A DNA stretch of 24,566 nt from Burkholderiales bacterium. Lineage in GTDB: Bacteria > Pseudomonadota > Gammaproteobacteria > Burkholderiales > Burkholderiaceae_F. Positions within the stretch are counted from its first letter, which is position 1. The number at the start of each line of letters is the position of its first letter. Below the pieces are notes generated by a model. That model made no database searches and was not told the origin of the DNA. It saw nothing but the letters and a program-made list of their open reading frames with translations. The stretch lies in contig JAJTHJ010000010.1 in assembly GCA_021298875.1 (NCBI GenBank), forward strand, positions 1 to 24,566. The letters run 5' to 3'. Shown here one piece after another: positions 16,472 through 24,494 of this stretch. The position numbers and the translations under genes are program-made.

Positions 16472-16885
16472 TTGAAAACCACTTCGATCCTCGTCGCCGC
16501 TGCGCTTGCCGCGGCGCTGCTACCGCGAGCCGCGCCGGCGCAGACCCCTAACCCCGTGTTGCAGGCGCTGGAGGCGCAGGCTAAGGCGCAGCCGGGCTTT
16601 GCCGGCTTCTTAGCCCAGCGCGGGCAGGCGCTCTTTGCCAAGGCCGGCAACGGCGACTGGAGTTGCACCTCCTGCCACACCGCCAACCCGATCAACCCCG
16701 GCAAGCACGCTCAGACCGGCAAGGAGATCGCGCCGCTCGCGCCTGCAGCCAACCCGACCCGCCTGACCGACACCGACAAAGCCGATAAGTGGCTCAAGCG
16801 CAACTGCAACGATGTGCTCGGGCGCGAGTGCAGCGTGCACGAAAAAGGCGACGTCGTCGTCTGGCTGCTCGCCCTGAAGCGCTGA
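16472..16885 (+). CDS. SHP-type monoheme cytochrome c (DUF1924)
   Basis: About 137 residues with a Sec signal peptide (M-K-T-T-S-I-L-V-A-A-A-L to A-P-A-Q), so periplasmic. One heme site C-T-S-C-H (65-69) is present. A late R-N-C-N-D-V-L-G-R-E-C (110-120) matches the region of sphaeroides heme protein that holds the sixth-ligand Asn and a Cys pair. SHP is an oxygen-binding cytochrome c. A TTG at 16472 is chosen because GGAG lies 7 bases upstream and it gives a clean signal peptide; an in-frame ATG at 16436 has no ribosome binding site. The next genes, a diheme cytochrome and a cytochrome b, are the usual SHP partners. Confidence 0.85.
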   Translation: MKTTSILVAAALAAALLPRAAPAQTPNPVLQALEAQAKAQPGFAGFLAQRGQALFAKAGNGDWSCTSCHTANPINPGKHAQTGKEIAPLAPAANPTRLTDTDKADKWLKRNCNDVLGRECSVHEKGDVVVWLLALKR

Positions 16886-16899
16886 CGCCCACCGACCAA

Positions 16900-16926
16900 A
16901 CGGATCACCGATCACCGATCACGGAT
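16900..16926. repeat. Single arm of the GATCACGG repeat between the two cytochrome c genes
   Basis: Iterated G-A-T-C-A-C-C/G units match one arm of the inverted repeats at 7199-7263 and 16337-16398. No complementary arm is present here. It ends 7 bases before the diheme cytochrome ATG, where no Shine-Dalgarno is visible. Confidence 0.75.
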
Positions 16927-16933
16927 ACACACC

Positions 16934-17428
16934 ATGCTCAAACCCCGCCATCGCCGCACGCTCGACACCACGCTCTGGATCGCCGGCGCCGCCCTGTCCG
17001 CCGCACTCTTCACCGACGCCGCGCACGCGCGCGACCGCTTCGACCTGGCCAACCCCAGCTACGTGGCCGAGTGCGGCTCCTGCCACGTACCCTATCCGCC
17101 GCAACTGCTGCCCGCCGCGTCGTGGAAGGCAGTCATCGCCGGGCTAGACAAGCACTTCGGCACCGACGCCGCGCTGGACGCCAAGACGACCGCGACGATC
17201 GCCAACTACCTAGTCGTCAACGCCGGGCCTGTCGGCAAGTTCGGCGACGGTTCGCTCTCGCGGATCACCGCGACGCCGTGGTTCCAGCGCGAACACCGCA
17301 AGGTGCCTGCCGCCGCGTGGAAGCGCGAGCCGGTAAAGACCGCTGCCAACTGCGCCGCCTGCCACGCCGGCGCCGCCGACGGCAACTATGACGAGCACGC
17401 GGCACGCATTCCGCCTGCCGTCCGCTAG
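16934..17428 (+). CDS. Diheme cytochrome c (DHC family)
   Basis: 164 residues with a signal peptide (hydrophobic about 12-30, A-H-A cleavage region) and two heme sites, C-G-S-C-H (47-51) and C-A-A-C-H (140-144). The segment Y-P-P-Q-L-L-P-A-A-S-W-K-A-V-I-A-G-L-D-K-H-F-G-T-D-A is characteristic of DHC. In Rhodobacter-type clusters DHC is the electron partner of SHP. It lies 48 bases after the SHP-like gene and 29 before cytochrome b, so an operon is likely. Confidence 0.92.
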   Translation: MLKPRHRRTLDTTLWIAGAALSAALFTDAAHARDRFDLANPSYVAECGSCHVPYPPQLLPAASWKAVIAGLDKHFGTDAALDAKTTATIANYLVVNAGPVGKFGDGSLSRITATPWFQREHRKVPAAAWKREPVKTAANCAACHAGAADGNYDEHAARIPPAVR

Positions 17429-17457
17429 CCCCCACCTACTTGCCGAGAAAAACGCCC

Positions 17458-18156
17458 ATGAGCAAACCCTCGACCGCGACCCTCGTCTGGGACGCCCCCA
17501 CCCGCGCCTTTCACTGGCTGCTGGCTGGCTCCTTTGCCACCGCCTTCATCACCGCCGAAAGCGAGCGGCTGCGCGACATCCACGTGCTGGCCGGCTACAC
17601 CGTCTTCGGGCTAATCGCCTTCCGCCTCGTCTGGGGGCTGCTGGGCACGCGCTATGCGCGGTTTTCGTCGTGGTCGCTGTCGCCGCGCAAGGCGATCACT
17701 TATCTGCGCTCGCTTTTCACCCGCAACTCGCAGCACCACACCGGCCACAACCCGGCCGGCAGTTGGGCCGTCGTCGCGATGCTGACGCTGCTCGCCGGCA
17801 CCGCCGCCACCGGCTGGCTGACGTGGAACGAGATCGGCCCCGGCTGGCTCGGCGACTTGCATGAAGGCTCTGCCAACGCCACGCTGGCGCTGATCGGCGT
17901 GCACGTGCTGGCGGTGGTCGCCAGCAGCCTGCTGCACCGGGAGAACCTGGTGCGCGCAATGTTCACTGGCTTCAAGCGCGGCGTGGCCGGCGTGCCTGCC
18001 GCGGGCAAGCGCACGGCGGTGGCCGCGGCGCTGGTCGGTGCGGTCGGCGCCTTCTGGGGCGGGCTGATGCCCGCGCCGGGGCTGGACACGCGACAGGCGC
18101 TGACGGCCGCCCCCACCGCCACTCTGGCGCGCGCCGCGCACCACGACGACGATTGA
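17458..18156 (+). CDS. Cytochrome b561-type membrane protein
   Basis: 232 residues with four main membrane helices and the cytochrome b561 pattern: V-W-D-A-P-T-R-A-F-H-W (10-20), with heme-ligand candidates H19, H42 (I-H-V-L-A-G-Y), H135 (L-H-E-G) and H149 (I-G-V-H-V-L). A fifth hydrophobic segment and a His/Asp tail follow. It probably passes electrons from the quinone pool to the periplasmic diheme cytochrome and SHP. The ATG at 17458 fits; a GTG 18 bases upstream is less likely. Confidence 0.92.
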   Translation: MSKPSTATLVWDAPTRAFHWLLAGSFATAFITAESERLRDIHVLAGYTVFGLIAFRLVWGLLGTRYARFSSWSLSPRKAITYLRSLFTRNSQHHTGHNPAGSWAVVAMLTLLAGTAATGWLTWNEIGPGWLGDLHEGSANATLALIGVHVLAVVASSLLHRENLVRAMFTGFKRGVAGVPAAGKRTAVAAALVGAVGAFWGGLMPAPGLDTRQALTAAPTATLARAAHHDDD

Positions 18157-18181
18157 GCGCCGCGCGACAATCGCGGCCACC

Positions 18182-18844
18182 ATGCGCTTGCTGCTCGTCG
18201 AAGACGACGATCTGATCGGCTCCGGCCTCGCCGCCGGGCTGCGCCACGCCAGCCACACGGTGGACTGGGTACGCGACGGCGCCGCGGCCGATGCGGCCGT
18301 GGCGACCACCGCGTTCGACGCCGTGGTGCTCGACCTCGGGCTGCCCAAGCGCTCCGGGCTCGACCTGCTGCGCGGCTGGCGGTTGCGCGGGCGCACGGTG
18401 CTGGTGCTGATCATCACAGCGCGCGACCGCATCGCCGACCGTATCGCCGGGCTGGACGCCGGCGCCGACGACTACCTGGTCAAGCCGGTGGACGTAGACG
18501 AACTCGCCGCCCGCCTGCGCGCGCTCGCCCGGCGCCGCGCCGGCCAGAGCGCGCCGCGCATCGTGCTCGGCGACATCGCCATCGACCCCGCCGCCAAGAC
18601 CGTCACCCGCGGCAGCGCGCCGGTCGCGCTGACCGGGCGCGAGTAAGCGCTGCTGCTGGCGCTCGCCCAACGGCCCACGCAAACGCTGACCGCCGAGCAG
18701 TTGCGCGAGGCGCTGTACGGTTACGACGACGACGTCGGCAGCAACACCGTCGAAGTCCACATCCACGGCTTGCGGCGCAAGTTGGGCCGCGGCATCGTGC
18801 AGACGCTGCGGGGCTTTGGCTACCGGATCGGGAGCGGGCCGTGA
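18182..18844 (+). pseudogene. OmpR-family response regulator (QseB/PmrA-like) with internal stop
   Basis: The full frame spans 220 codons, the usual length, but codon 155 (18644-18646) is TAA. The receiver domain (1 to about 120) is intact, with acidic E-D-D-D (7-10), phospho-acceptor D51, T79 and K101. The stop falls in the motif L-T-G-R-E-(Y/F/W)-A-L-L-L-A-L that opens the winged-helix domain, where the family has an aromatic residue; TAC to TAA is a single change. The rest (A-L-L-L-A-L to G-Y-R-I-G-S-G-P) is undamaged and ends overlapping the sensor kinase start (GTGA). As written it gives a receiver-only protein of 154 residues without DNA binding. Confidence 0.9.
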
Positions 18845-20238
18845 CCGCCGCTGGCGCGCGTCGCGGCTGGTCGCTGCGCAACCGCTTGTTCGCCACGGTG
18901 GTCGCCGCCGCCGCCGCTGCCTGGCTCGTCTCCGCCGCCTGGCTGCTGCACGAGGCGCGCGAAGAAATCGACAAAACGCTCGACGCCGCGCTGGCCGAGA
19001 CCGCGCACCTGGTGCTGGCACTGGCCCGCCAACGCGAAGAAGAGCGCGAGCACGACGAGCACAGGCGGGCGCAGATCGAACTCGCCGCCACCGCGCACGA
19101 CCATAAGGAGCGGCTGTTCTACCAAGTGCGCGACGCCGACGGCACGCTGCGGGTGCGCTCGCCGGGCGCGCCCGCCGCTGCGCTGGCGGACATCGCGGCG
19201 CGGGGCTTCGCGGACACCCGCGTCGAGGGCGCCGCGTGGCGCGTGTACACGCTGCGCGACGCGCGCTCCGGCCTCACCATCCAGGTCGGCCAGCCCGAGG
19301 CCGAACGCGCCGAGTTCGAGCGTGAGGCACTCATGCGCTTCGCGCTGCCCGGCCTGCTGCTGCTTGCAACCCTGGCGCTGGCGATCTGGTGGAGCACGCG
19401 GCGCGCGATGGCGCCGGTCGAAGCCGCCGCCCGCCGCATCGACGCCGCCGCCCCCGGCGAGACCGCCGCGCTTGCGCAAGCCAATCTGCCGCGCGAGCTT
19501 GCGCCAATGGCGCACGCCATCGAGCGGCTGCAAGAGCGTGTACAGCAGGCGCTGCTGGCCGAACGCACGCTCACCGCCGATATCGCGCACGAGTTGCGCA
19601 CGCCGCTGGCCGGTCTGCGCGCGCAGGCGCAATGGGCGCAGCGCGCGAGCGATGCCGGCGAGCGCAGCGAGGCGCTCGCCAACGTGATCGCCGCCGCCGA
19701 CCGCTGCGCGCGGCTGGCCGATGCGGTGCTGACGCTGGCGCGGCTGGACGCCGCGCGCTTCGACCCGGCGGAGCAGACGCCGATGCCCTTGGCCGATCTG
19801 GCGCGGCTGGTGCTCGGCGACGTGCAAGGCGCGGCCGAGGCAGGGGGTATCGCTCTGGAGACCGAGGTGCAGCCGCTCAGCCTGCGCGTCGATCCCGACG
19901 CACTTGCCATCGCCTTGACCAACCTGCTGGCCAACGCGATCCGTTATGCCCGCAGTCGCGTACGGCTGGAAGCGCGCGTGCAGAACGACGGCAGTCTGCT
20001 GCTGGCGGTGCGCGACGACGGCCCCGGCGTGCCGCTGGCCGAGCGAGCGCGGCTGTTCGACCGCTTCTTCCGCGGCGAGCGCGCGGAAGGCGGCAGCGGC
20101 AACGGTCTGGGCTTGGCGCTCGCCAAGCGCGTGGCCGAACTGCACGGCGGCAGCATCGCCTATGCGCGCGGGCTGAACGAGCACGGCGCGGGCTTCGAGA
20201 TCGTGTTGCCGGCGCAGTGCGCGGCGAGTGGGGTTTGA
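18841..20238 (+). CDS. Sensor histidine kinase (QseC-like)
   Basis: 465 residues: a membrane helix near 15-35, a periplasmic sensor of about 130 residues, a second helix near 168-185, a HAMP-like linker, then the kinase core. Visible boxes are H-box D-I-A-H-E-L-R-T-P-L (H250), N-box N-L-L-A-N-A-I-R-Y (361-369), D-D-G-P-G-V-P (392-398), F-box L-F-D-R-F-F-R-G and G-N-G-L-G-L-A-L-A-K (420-429). The GTG start overlaps the regulator stop. Its partner regulator is interrupted, so the signal may have no DNA-binding output. The location next to cytochrome genes suggests redox or oxygen control; that is inference. Confidence 0.93.
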   Translation: MTAAGARRGWSLRNRLFATVVAAAAAAWLVSAAWLLHEAREEIDKTLDAALAETAHLVLALARQREEEREHDEHRRAQIELAATAHDHKERLFYQVRDADGTLRVRSPGAPAAALADIAARGFADTRVEGAAWRVYTLRDARSGLTIQVGQPEAERAEFEREALMRFALPGLLLLATLALAIWWSTRRAMAPVEAAARRIDAAAPGETAALAQANLPRELAPMAHAIERLQERVQQALLAERTLTADIAHELRTPLAGLRAQAQWAQRASDAGERSEALANVIAAADRCARLADAVLTLARLDAARFDPAEQTPMPLADLARLVLGDVQGAAEAGGIALETEVQPLSLRVDPDALAIALTNLLANAIRYARSRVRLEARVQNDGSLLLAVRDDGPGVPLAERARLFDRFFRGERAEGGSGNGLGLALAKRVAELHGGSIAYARGLNEHGAGFEIVLPAQCAASGV

Positions 20239-20380
20239 GCCGCATGCAACCGCAGCGGCTTGGCCGTCATGTCGGGCGCAGCGAGAAATCCTGGCTCAAC
20301 GAAGCAGCAGACGCCGCGCCCGCAGCTCGGAACGTCAGGCAGCAAGGCGCGGCGCACACCCACTCGCCGATAATCCGCGC

Positions 20381-21445
20381 ATGAAACTTCCGGCCACCGA
20401 GAACCTCAACGTCGCCCGCTTCGACCCGATGCCGGCGCCGGCGGAAATCACCGCGGCGCTGCCGCTGACGGATGCCGCGGCGGCCACCGTCAACGCCGGC
20501 CGTGCGGCGCTGATGCGCATCCTCGACCGCGCCGATGCCCGCCGCTTCGTGGTCGTCGGCCCCTGCTCGATCCACGACCCCGTCGCCGCGCTCGACTACG
20601 CGCGGCGGCTGCGCGCGCTGGCGGACGAAGTCGCCGACCAGTTTCTGGTCGTGATGCGCGTTTACTTCGAAAAGCCGCGCACCGCCACCGGCTGGAAGGG
20701 CTACATCAACGACCCGCTGATGGACGACAGCTTCCAGATCGGCGAGGGCATACGCCGCGCCCGCGCACTGCTGTTGCAGATCGCGGAGCTGGGCTTGCCC
20801 ACGGGCAGCGAGGCGCTCGATCCGCTTTCGCCGCAGTACCTGGCGGACTTGATCTCGTGGTATGCGATCGGCGCGCGCACGACCGAGTCGCAAACGCATC
20901 GCGAGATGGCGAGCGGCCTGTCGCCGCCGGTGGGCTTTAAGAACGGCACCGACGGCGGCTTGGAGGTCGCGTTAAACGCGATCCGCTCGGCGCGCGCGGG
21001 GCACAGTTTCCTCGGCGTCAACGCCGCCGGCCAGACTTCCATCGTGCGCACGCGCGGCAACCGCTACGGTCATCTGGTGCTGCGCGGCGGCGGCGGGCGG
21101 CCGAACTACGACACGGTCAGCGTGCGGCTGGCCGAGCAGGCGCTGATGGAGGCGAATCTCGCGCCGAACATCGTCGTCGACTGCTCGCACGCCAACTCGA
21201 TGAAAGATCCGAGCCTGCAACCGCTGGTCTTCATGGACTGCGTGCACCAGATCAAGGAAGGCAACCGCTCGATCGTCGGTTTCATGCTGGAAAGCAATCT
21301 CGCCGCCGGCAACCAACCGATCCCGGACGATCTGTCGCAATTGAAGTACGGCGTGTCGGTGACCGACGCCTGCATCGACTGGGACACCACTGCCGAACTG
21401 CTGCGCCGCGCGGCGGCGGAGTTGCGCAACCTGCGGGCGCAGTAA
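20381..21445 (+). CDS. 3-deoxy-7-phosphoheptulonate (DAHP) synthase, class I
   Basis: 354 residues of the AroF/G/H class, condensing PEP and erythrose 4-phosphate at the entry to the shikimate pathway. Signature segments are V-V-V-G-P-C-S-I-H-D-P (57-67, metal Cys62), F-E-K-P-R-T-A-T-G-W-K-G (96-107), G-A-R-T-T-E-S-Q (164-171), G-F-K-N-G-T (185-190) and D-C-S-H-A-N-S. Which paralogue (F, G or H) is not decided. It starts at the ATG at 20381, 142 bases after the kinase gene; that gap shows no other clear feature. It is followed 35 bases on by transaldolase, which can supply erythrose 4-phosphate. Confidence 0.96.
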   Translation: MKLPATENLNVARFDPMPAPAEITAALPLTDAAAATVNAGRAALMRILDRADARRFVVVGPCSIHDPVAALDYARRLRALADEVADQFLVVMRVYFEKPRTATGWKGYINDPLMDDSFQIGEGIRRARALLLQIAELGLPTGSEALDPLSPQYLADLISWYAIGARTTESQTHREMASGLSPPVGFKNGTDGGLEVALNAIRSARAGHSFLGVNAAGQTSIVRTRGNRYGHLVLRGGGGRPNYDTVSVRLAEQALMEANLAPNIVVDCSHANSMKDPSLQPLVFMDCVHQIKEGNRSIVGFMLESNLAAGNQPIPDDLSQLKYGVSVTDACIDWDTTAELLRRAAAELRNLRAQ

Positions 21446-21480
21446 TCTCGCCTCCACACCCGCCGCGTGGAGCGCCGCCG

Positions 21481-22563
21481 ATGCACCCGACCCGCCAGTT
21501 GCACGACCTGGGCCAGAGCCTCTGGCTCGACAACATCACGCGCGAGCTGCTGCGCTCGGGCACGCTCAAGCGTTACATCGACGACTGGTCGGTGACCGGC
21601 CTGACCTCCAACCCGACGATCTTCGACCTCGCGATCAAGGGCAGCGCCGCCTACGACCCGGCGATCCGCGCGGGGCTGGCGGCGGGGCGCAGCGGCGAGG
21701 CGCTGTTCTTCGATCTCGCGCTGGAGGACATCGTGGCCGCGGCCGATCTCTTCCGCCCGGTGTGGGAACGCACCGACGGTGTGGACGGCCGGGTGTCGAT
21801 CGAGGTGTCGCCGCGCCTGGCGCACGACACGGCGAGCACGCTCGCCGCCGCGCGCGAGTTGCACGCGCGTGCGGCGCGGCCCAACGTGTACATCAAGATT
21901 CCGGGCACGCCGGAAGGCCTGCCGGCTATCGAAGAAGCCATCGCCGCAGGCATCCCGATCAACGTGACGCTGCTCTTCTCGCCCGCGCAGTACCTGGCCG
22001 CCGCCGAGGCGTATCTGCGCGGGGTGGAGCGGCGGATCGCGGCGGGGTCGAACCCCGCGGTGGGGTCGGTGGCCTCGCTCTTCATCAGCCGCTGGGACGT
22101 GGCGGTGCGCGCGCAGGTGCCGGCCGAGCGCGCCAACACGCTCGGGCTGGCAGTGGGCCGCGCAAGCTACGCCGCCTACCGCGCGCTGCTCGACTCGCCA
22201 AGAATGCAGCACGCGCTGAACTTCGGCGCGCGCCCACAGCGGCTGCTGATGGCGAGCACCGGCACCAAGGACCCGCAGGCGAGCGACATCCTGTACGTGC
22301 GCGGGCTGGCGGCGCCCTTTACCGTCAACACGATCCCCGAGGCCACGCTCAAAGCGTTTGCCGACCACGGCAGCGTCGATGCGCCGATCCCCGCCGACGG
22401 CGGCGATGCCGAAGCGACGATGGCTGCACACAGCGCACTCGGCATCGACCTCGACGCGCTCGCCGCGCGCTTGCAGGACGAGGGGGCGAAGGCTTTCGTC
22501 AAGTCCTGGGAGAGCCTGCTGGCGGTACTTGCGGCCAAGAGCGCGGCGCTCGGCAGCGCGTAG
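21481..22563 (+). CDS. tal: Transaldolase
   Basis: 360 residues of the longer transaldolase type (about 360-380, as in actinobacteria and many betaproteobacteria). It has L-T-S-N-P-T-I-F (41-48), the Schiff-base Lys139 in V-Y-I-K-I-P-G-T-P-E-G, N-V-T-L-L-F-S and A-S-T-G-T-K-D-P. It exchanges three-carbon units between sedoheptulose 7-phosphate and glyceraldehyde 3-phosphate. It is followed by pgi after a strong palindrome, a common tal-pgi pairing in this group. Confidence 0.96.
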   Translation: MHPTRQLHDLGQSLWLDNITRELLRSGTLKRYIDDWSVTGLTSNPTIFDLAIKGSAAYDPAIRAGLAAGRSGEALFFDLALEDIVAAADLFRPVWERTDGVDGRVSIEVSPRLAHDTASTLAAARELHARAARPNVYIKIPGTPEGLPAIEEAIAAGIPINVTLLFSPAQYLAAAEAYLRGVERRIAAGSNPAVGSVASLFISRWDVAVRAQVPAERANTLGLAVGRASYAAYRALLDSPRMQHALNFGARPQRLLMASTGTKDPQASDILYVRGLAAPFTVNTIPEATLKAFADHGSVDAPIPADGGDAEATMAAHSALGIDLDALAARLQDEGAKAFVKSWESLLAVLAAKSAALGSA

Positions 22564-22578
22564 AGCAAAATTGCCGTC

Positions 22579-22646
22579 GCCCCGGCGCAGGCCGGGGCCC
22601 AGTGACTTGCAGCCAAACGACCCTGGGCCCCGGCCTGCGCCGGGGC
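22579..22646. repeat. Palindromic repeat between tal and pgi
   Basis: Perfect 24-base arms (22579-22602, 22623-22646) flank a 20-base loop. The arm G-C-C-C-C-G-G-C-G-C-A-G-G-C-C-G-G-G-G-C is of the widespread proteobacterial type whose chance translation reads R-P-G-A-G-R-G-P. It could act as a hairpin terminator or mRNA stabiliser between the two genes. Confidence 0.9.
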
Positions 22647-22664
22647 AACGGAGCACTGTGGAGC

Positions 22665-24317
22665 ATGACATTGACCCATCACACCCTGCCCCTGGTCGAA
22701 CGCCCCGCCTGGCGCGCCCTGCACGCGCACCTGCCGCAGGCGCAACGGCTGCACCTGCGCCAGTTGTTTGCCGACGATCCGCGCCGCGGCGAGCGCCTCG
22801 CGCTCGAGGCCTGCGGCATTTACTTCGACTACTCGAAGAACCGCATCGCCCCCGGCACGCTCGAGCTGCTGCTGCAACTGGCCCACGAGTCCGCCCTGCG
22901 CGAGCGGATTGAGGCGATGTTCCGCGGCGACAAGATCAACGCGACCGAAAACCGCGCGGTGCTGCACGTGGCGCTGCGCGCCCCGCGCTCCGCGCGCATC
23001 GAAGTCGACGGTGCCGATGTGGTGCCTGAAGTGCATGCCGTGCTCGACCGGATGGCCGACTTCGCCGAACGCGTGAGAAGCGGCGCCTGGCGCGGCCATA
23101 CCGGGCGGCCGATCCGCACGGTCGTCAACATCGGCATCGGCGGCTCCGATCTCGGCCCGGTGATGGCCTACGAAGCGCTGCGCCACTACAGCGCGCGCAA
23201 CCTCGATTTTCGCTTCGTCTCGAACATCGACGGCACCGACTTCGCCGAAGCCGTGCACGGCCTCGACCCGGCCGAAACCCTCTTCATCGTCGCCTCCAAG
23301 ACCTTCACCACGCTGGAGACGATGACCAACGCCGCCAGCGCACGCGCCTGGCTGCTGGCGGGCCTGGGCGGCGACGCGGCCGCGGTAGCCAAACACTTCG
23401 TCGCGGTGTCCACCGCCGCGGCGGAGGTCGCCAGGTTCGGCATCGACACCGCCCACATGTTCGGCTTCTGGGACTGGGTCGGCGGCCGCTACTCGATGGA
23501 TTCGGCCATCGGCCTGTCCACGATGATCGCGATCGGCCCCGCGCAGTTCCGTGCGCTGCTCGACGGCTTTCATGTGGTGGACGAGCATTTTCGCCACGCG
23601 CCCTTCGAGCGCAACTTGCCGGTGCTGCACGGGCTGCTGTCCATCTGGAACAACAATTTTCTCGGCGCGCACTCGGCGGCGGTGCTGCCCTACGAGCAGT
23701 ATCTGAAGCGCTTCCCCGCCTATTTGCAGCAGTTGACGATGGAAAGCAACGGCAAGCGCGTGACGCTGGCCGGCCACCCGGTCGCCTGCGACACCGGGCC
23801 GATTTTCTGGGGCGAGCCGGGCACCAACGGGCAGCACTCGTTCTACCAACTGATCCACCTGGGCACGCGGCTCGTGCCCTGCGACTTTATCGCCTTTGCG
23901 CAACCGCTGAATCCGCTCGGCAACCATCACGACCTGCTGCTCGCCAACGTGTTCGCGCAGGGCGAAGCGCTAGCCTTCGGCAAGACGCCGGAGCAATTGC
24001 GCGCCGAGGGTTGCCCGGAGCCTCTGGTGCCGCACCGTACGTTCGAGGGCAACCGGCCTTCGAACACGCTGCTGCTGCGCGAACTCACGCCCTACGCGCT
24101 GGGCACGCTGGTCGCGCTGTACGAGCACAGCGTCTTCGTGCAGGGCGCGATTTGGGACATCAATCCCTTCGACCAGTGGGGCGTGGAGTTGGGCAAGGCG
24201 CTGGCGCAGCGGATCGTCCCCGAACTCGTTGGGCCGGAGGTGGAGCTGCATCACGACGGCTCGACCAATGCGCTGATCCGGCGGTACCAGCAGATGAAAG
24301 GTGGCGGCCCGCGCTGA
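22665..24317 (+). CDS. pgi: Glucose-6-phosphate isomerase
   Basis: 550 residues, the usual length. Conserved features are N-I-G-I-G-G-S-D-L-G-P (155-165), the signature around M-F-G-F-W-D-W-V-G-G-R-Y-S-M-D-S-A-I-G-L (265-284), catalytic Glu359 in M-E-S-N-G-K, His391 in N-G-Q-H-S-F-Y-Q and Lys511 in E-L-G-K. It interconverts glucose 6-phosphate and fructose 6-phosphate. The ATG at 22665 has GGAG just upstream and matches the normal N-terminus; the open frame extends far upstream only as a shadow of tal. Confidence 0.98.
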   Translation: MTLTHHTLPLVERPAWRALHAHLPQAQRLHLRQLFADDPRRGERLALEACGIYFDYSKNRIAPGTLELLLQLAHESALRERIEAMFRGDKINATENRAVLHVALRAPRSARIEVDGADVVPEVHAVLDRMADFAERVRSGAWRGHTGRPIRTVVNIGIGGSDLGPVMAYEALRHYSARNLDFRFVSNIDGTDFAEAVHGLDPAETLFIVASKTFTTLETMTNAASARAWLLAGLGGDAAAVAKHFVAVSTAAAEVARFGIDTAHMFGFWDWVGGRYSMDSAIGLSTMIAIGPAQFRALLDGFHVVDEHFRHAPFERNLPVLHGLLSIWNNNFLGAHSAAVLPYEQYLKRFPAYLQQLTMESNGKRVTLAGHPVACDTGPIFWGEPGTNGQHSFYQLIHLGTRLVPCDFIAFAQPLNPLGNHHDLLLANVFAQGEALAFGKTPEQLRAEGCPEPLVPHRTFEGNRPSNTLLLRELTPYALGTLVALYEHSVFVQGAIWDINPFDQWGVELGKALAQRIVPELVGPEVELHHDGSTNALIRRYQQMKGGGPR

Positions 24318-24339
24318 AGATCGCGCGGCTTTGCGGCGG

Positions 24340-24436
24340 TCTTCCCTCACCCCAACCCCTCTCCCGGTGGGAGAGGGGCTTTCTTAAACCCTCTCCCTCC
24401 GGGAGAGGGTGGCGCGAAGCGCCGGGTGAGGGAAGA
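24340..24436. repeat. Palindromic repeat between pgi and gnd, including a terminator-like hairpin
   Basis: Outer 13-base perfect ends (24340-24352, 24424-24436) enclose two C-C-C-T-C-T-C-C-C type hairpins; the first is followed by C-T-T-T-C-T-T and may terminate pgi. Sequence and order match the element at 9227-9320, about 15 kb away. Confidence 0.85.
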
Positions 24437-24494
24437 TCGCCGCCGACGAAGCAAGGCAATCGACGCGGCAACACTCGTCTTGGAGAGCAACGCA

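Noticed and set aside
18820..20184. Minus-strand open frame of 454 codons opposite the sensor kinase
   Set aside because: The plus strand encodes a kinase with all catalytic boxes; the reverse frame shows no domain.
20239..20380. Search for a small gene or riboswitch before DAHP synthase
   Set aside because: No ribosome binding site with a credible short frame and no recognisable leader peptide or riboswitch pattern was seen.
22176..23930. Long minus-strand open frame opposite tal and pgi
   Set aside because: It spans two real genes and the palindrome between them in the opposite strand; composition is that of a shadow frame.
21762..24317. 851-codon frame suggesting a fusion to Pgi
   Set aside because: The first 300 codons are an out-of-frame reading of tal and the repeat; Pgi has its own start with GGAG at 22665.
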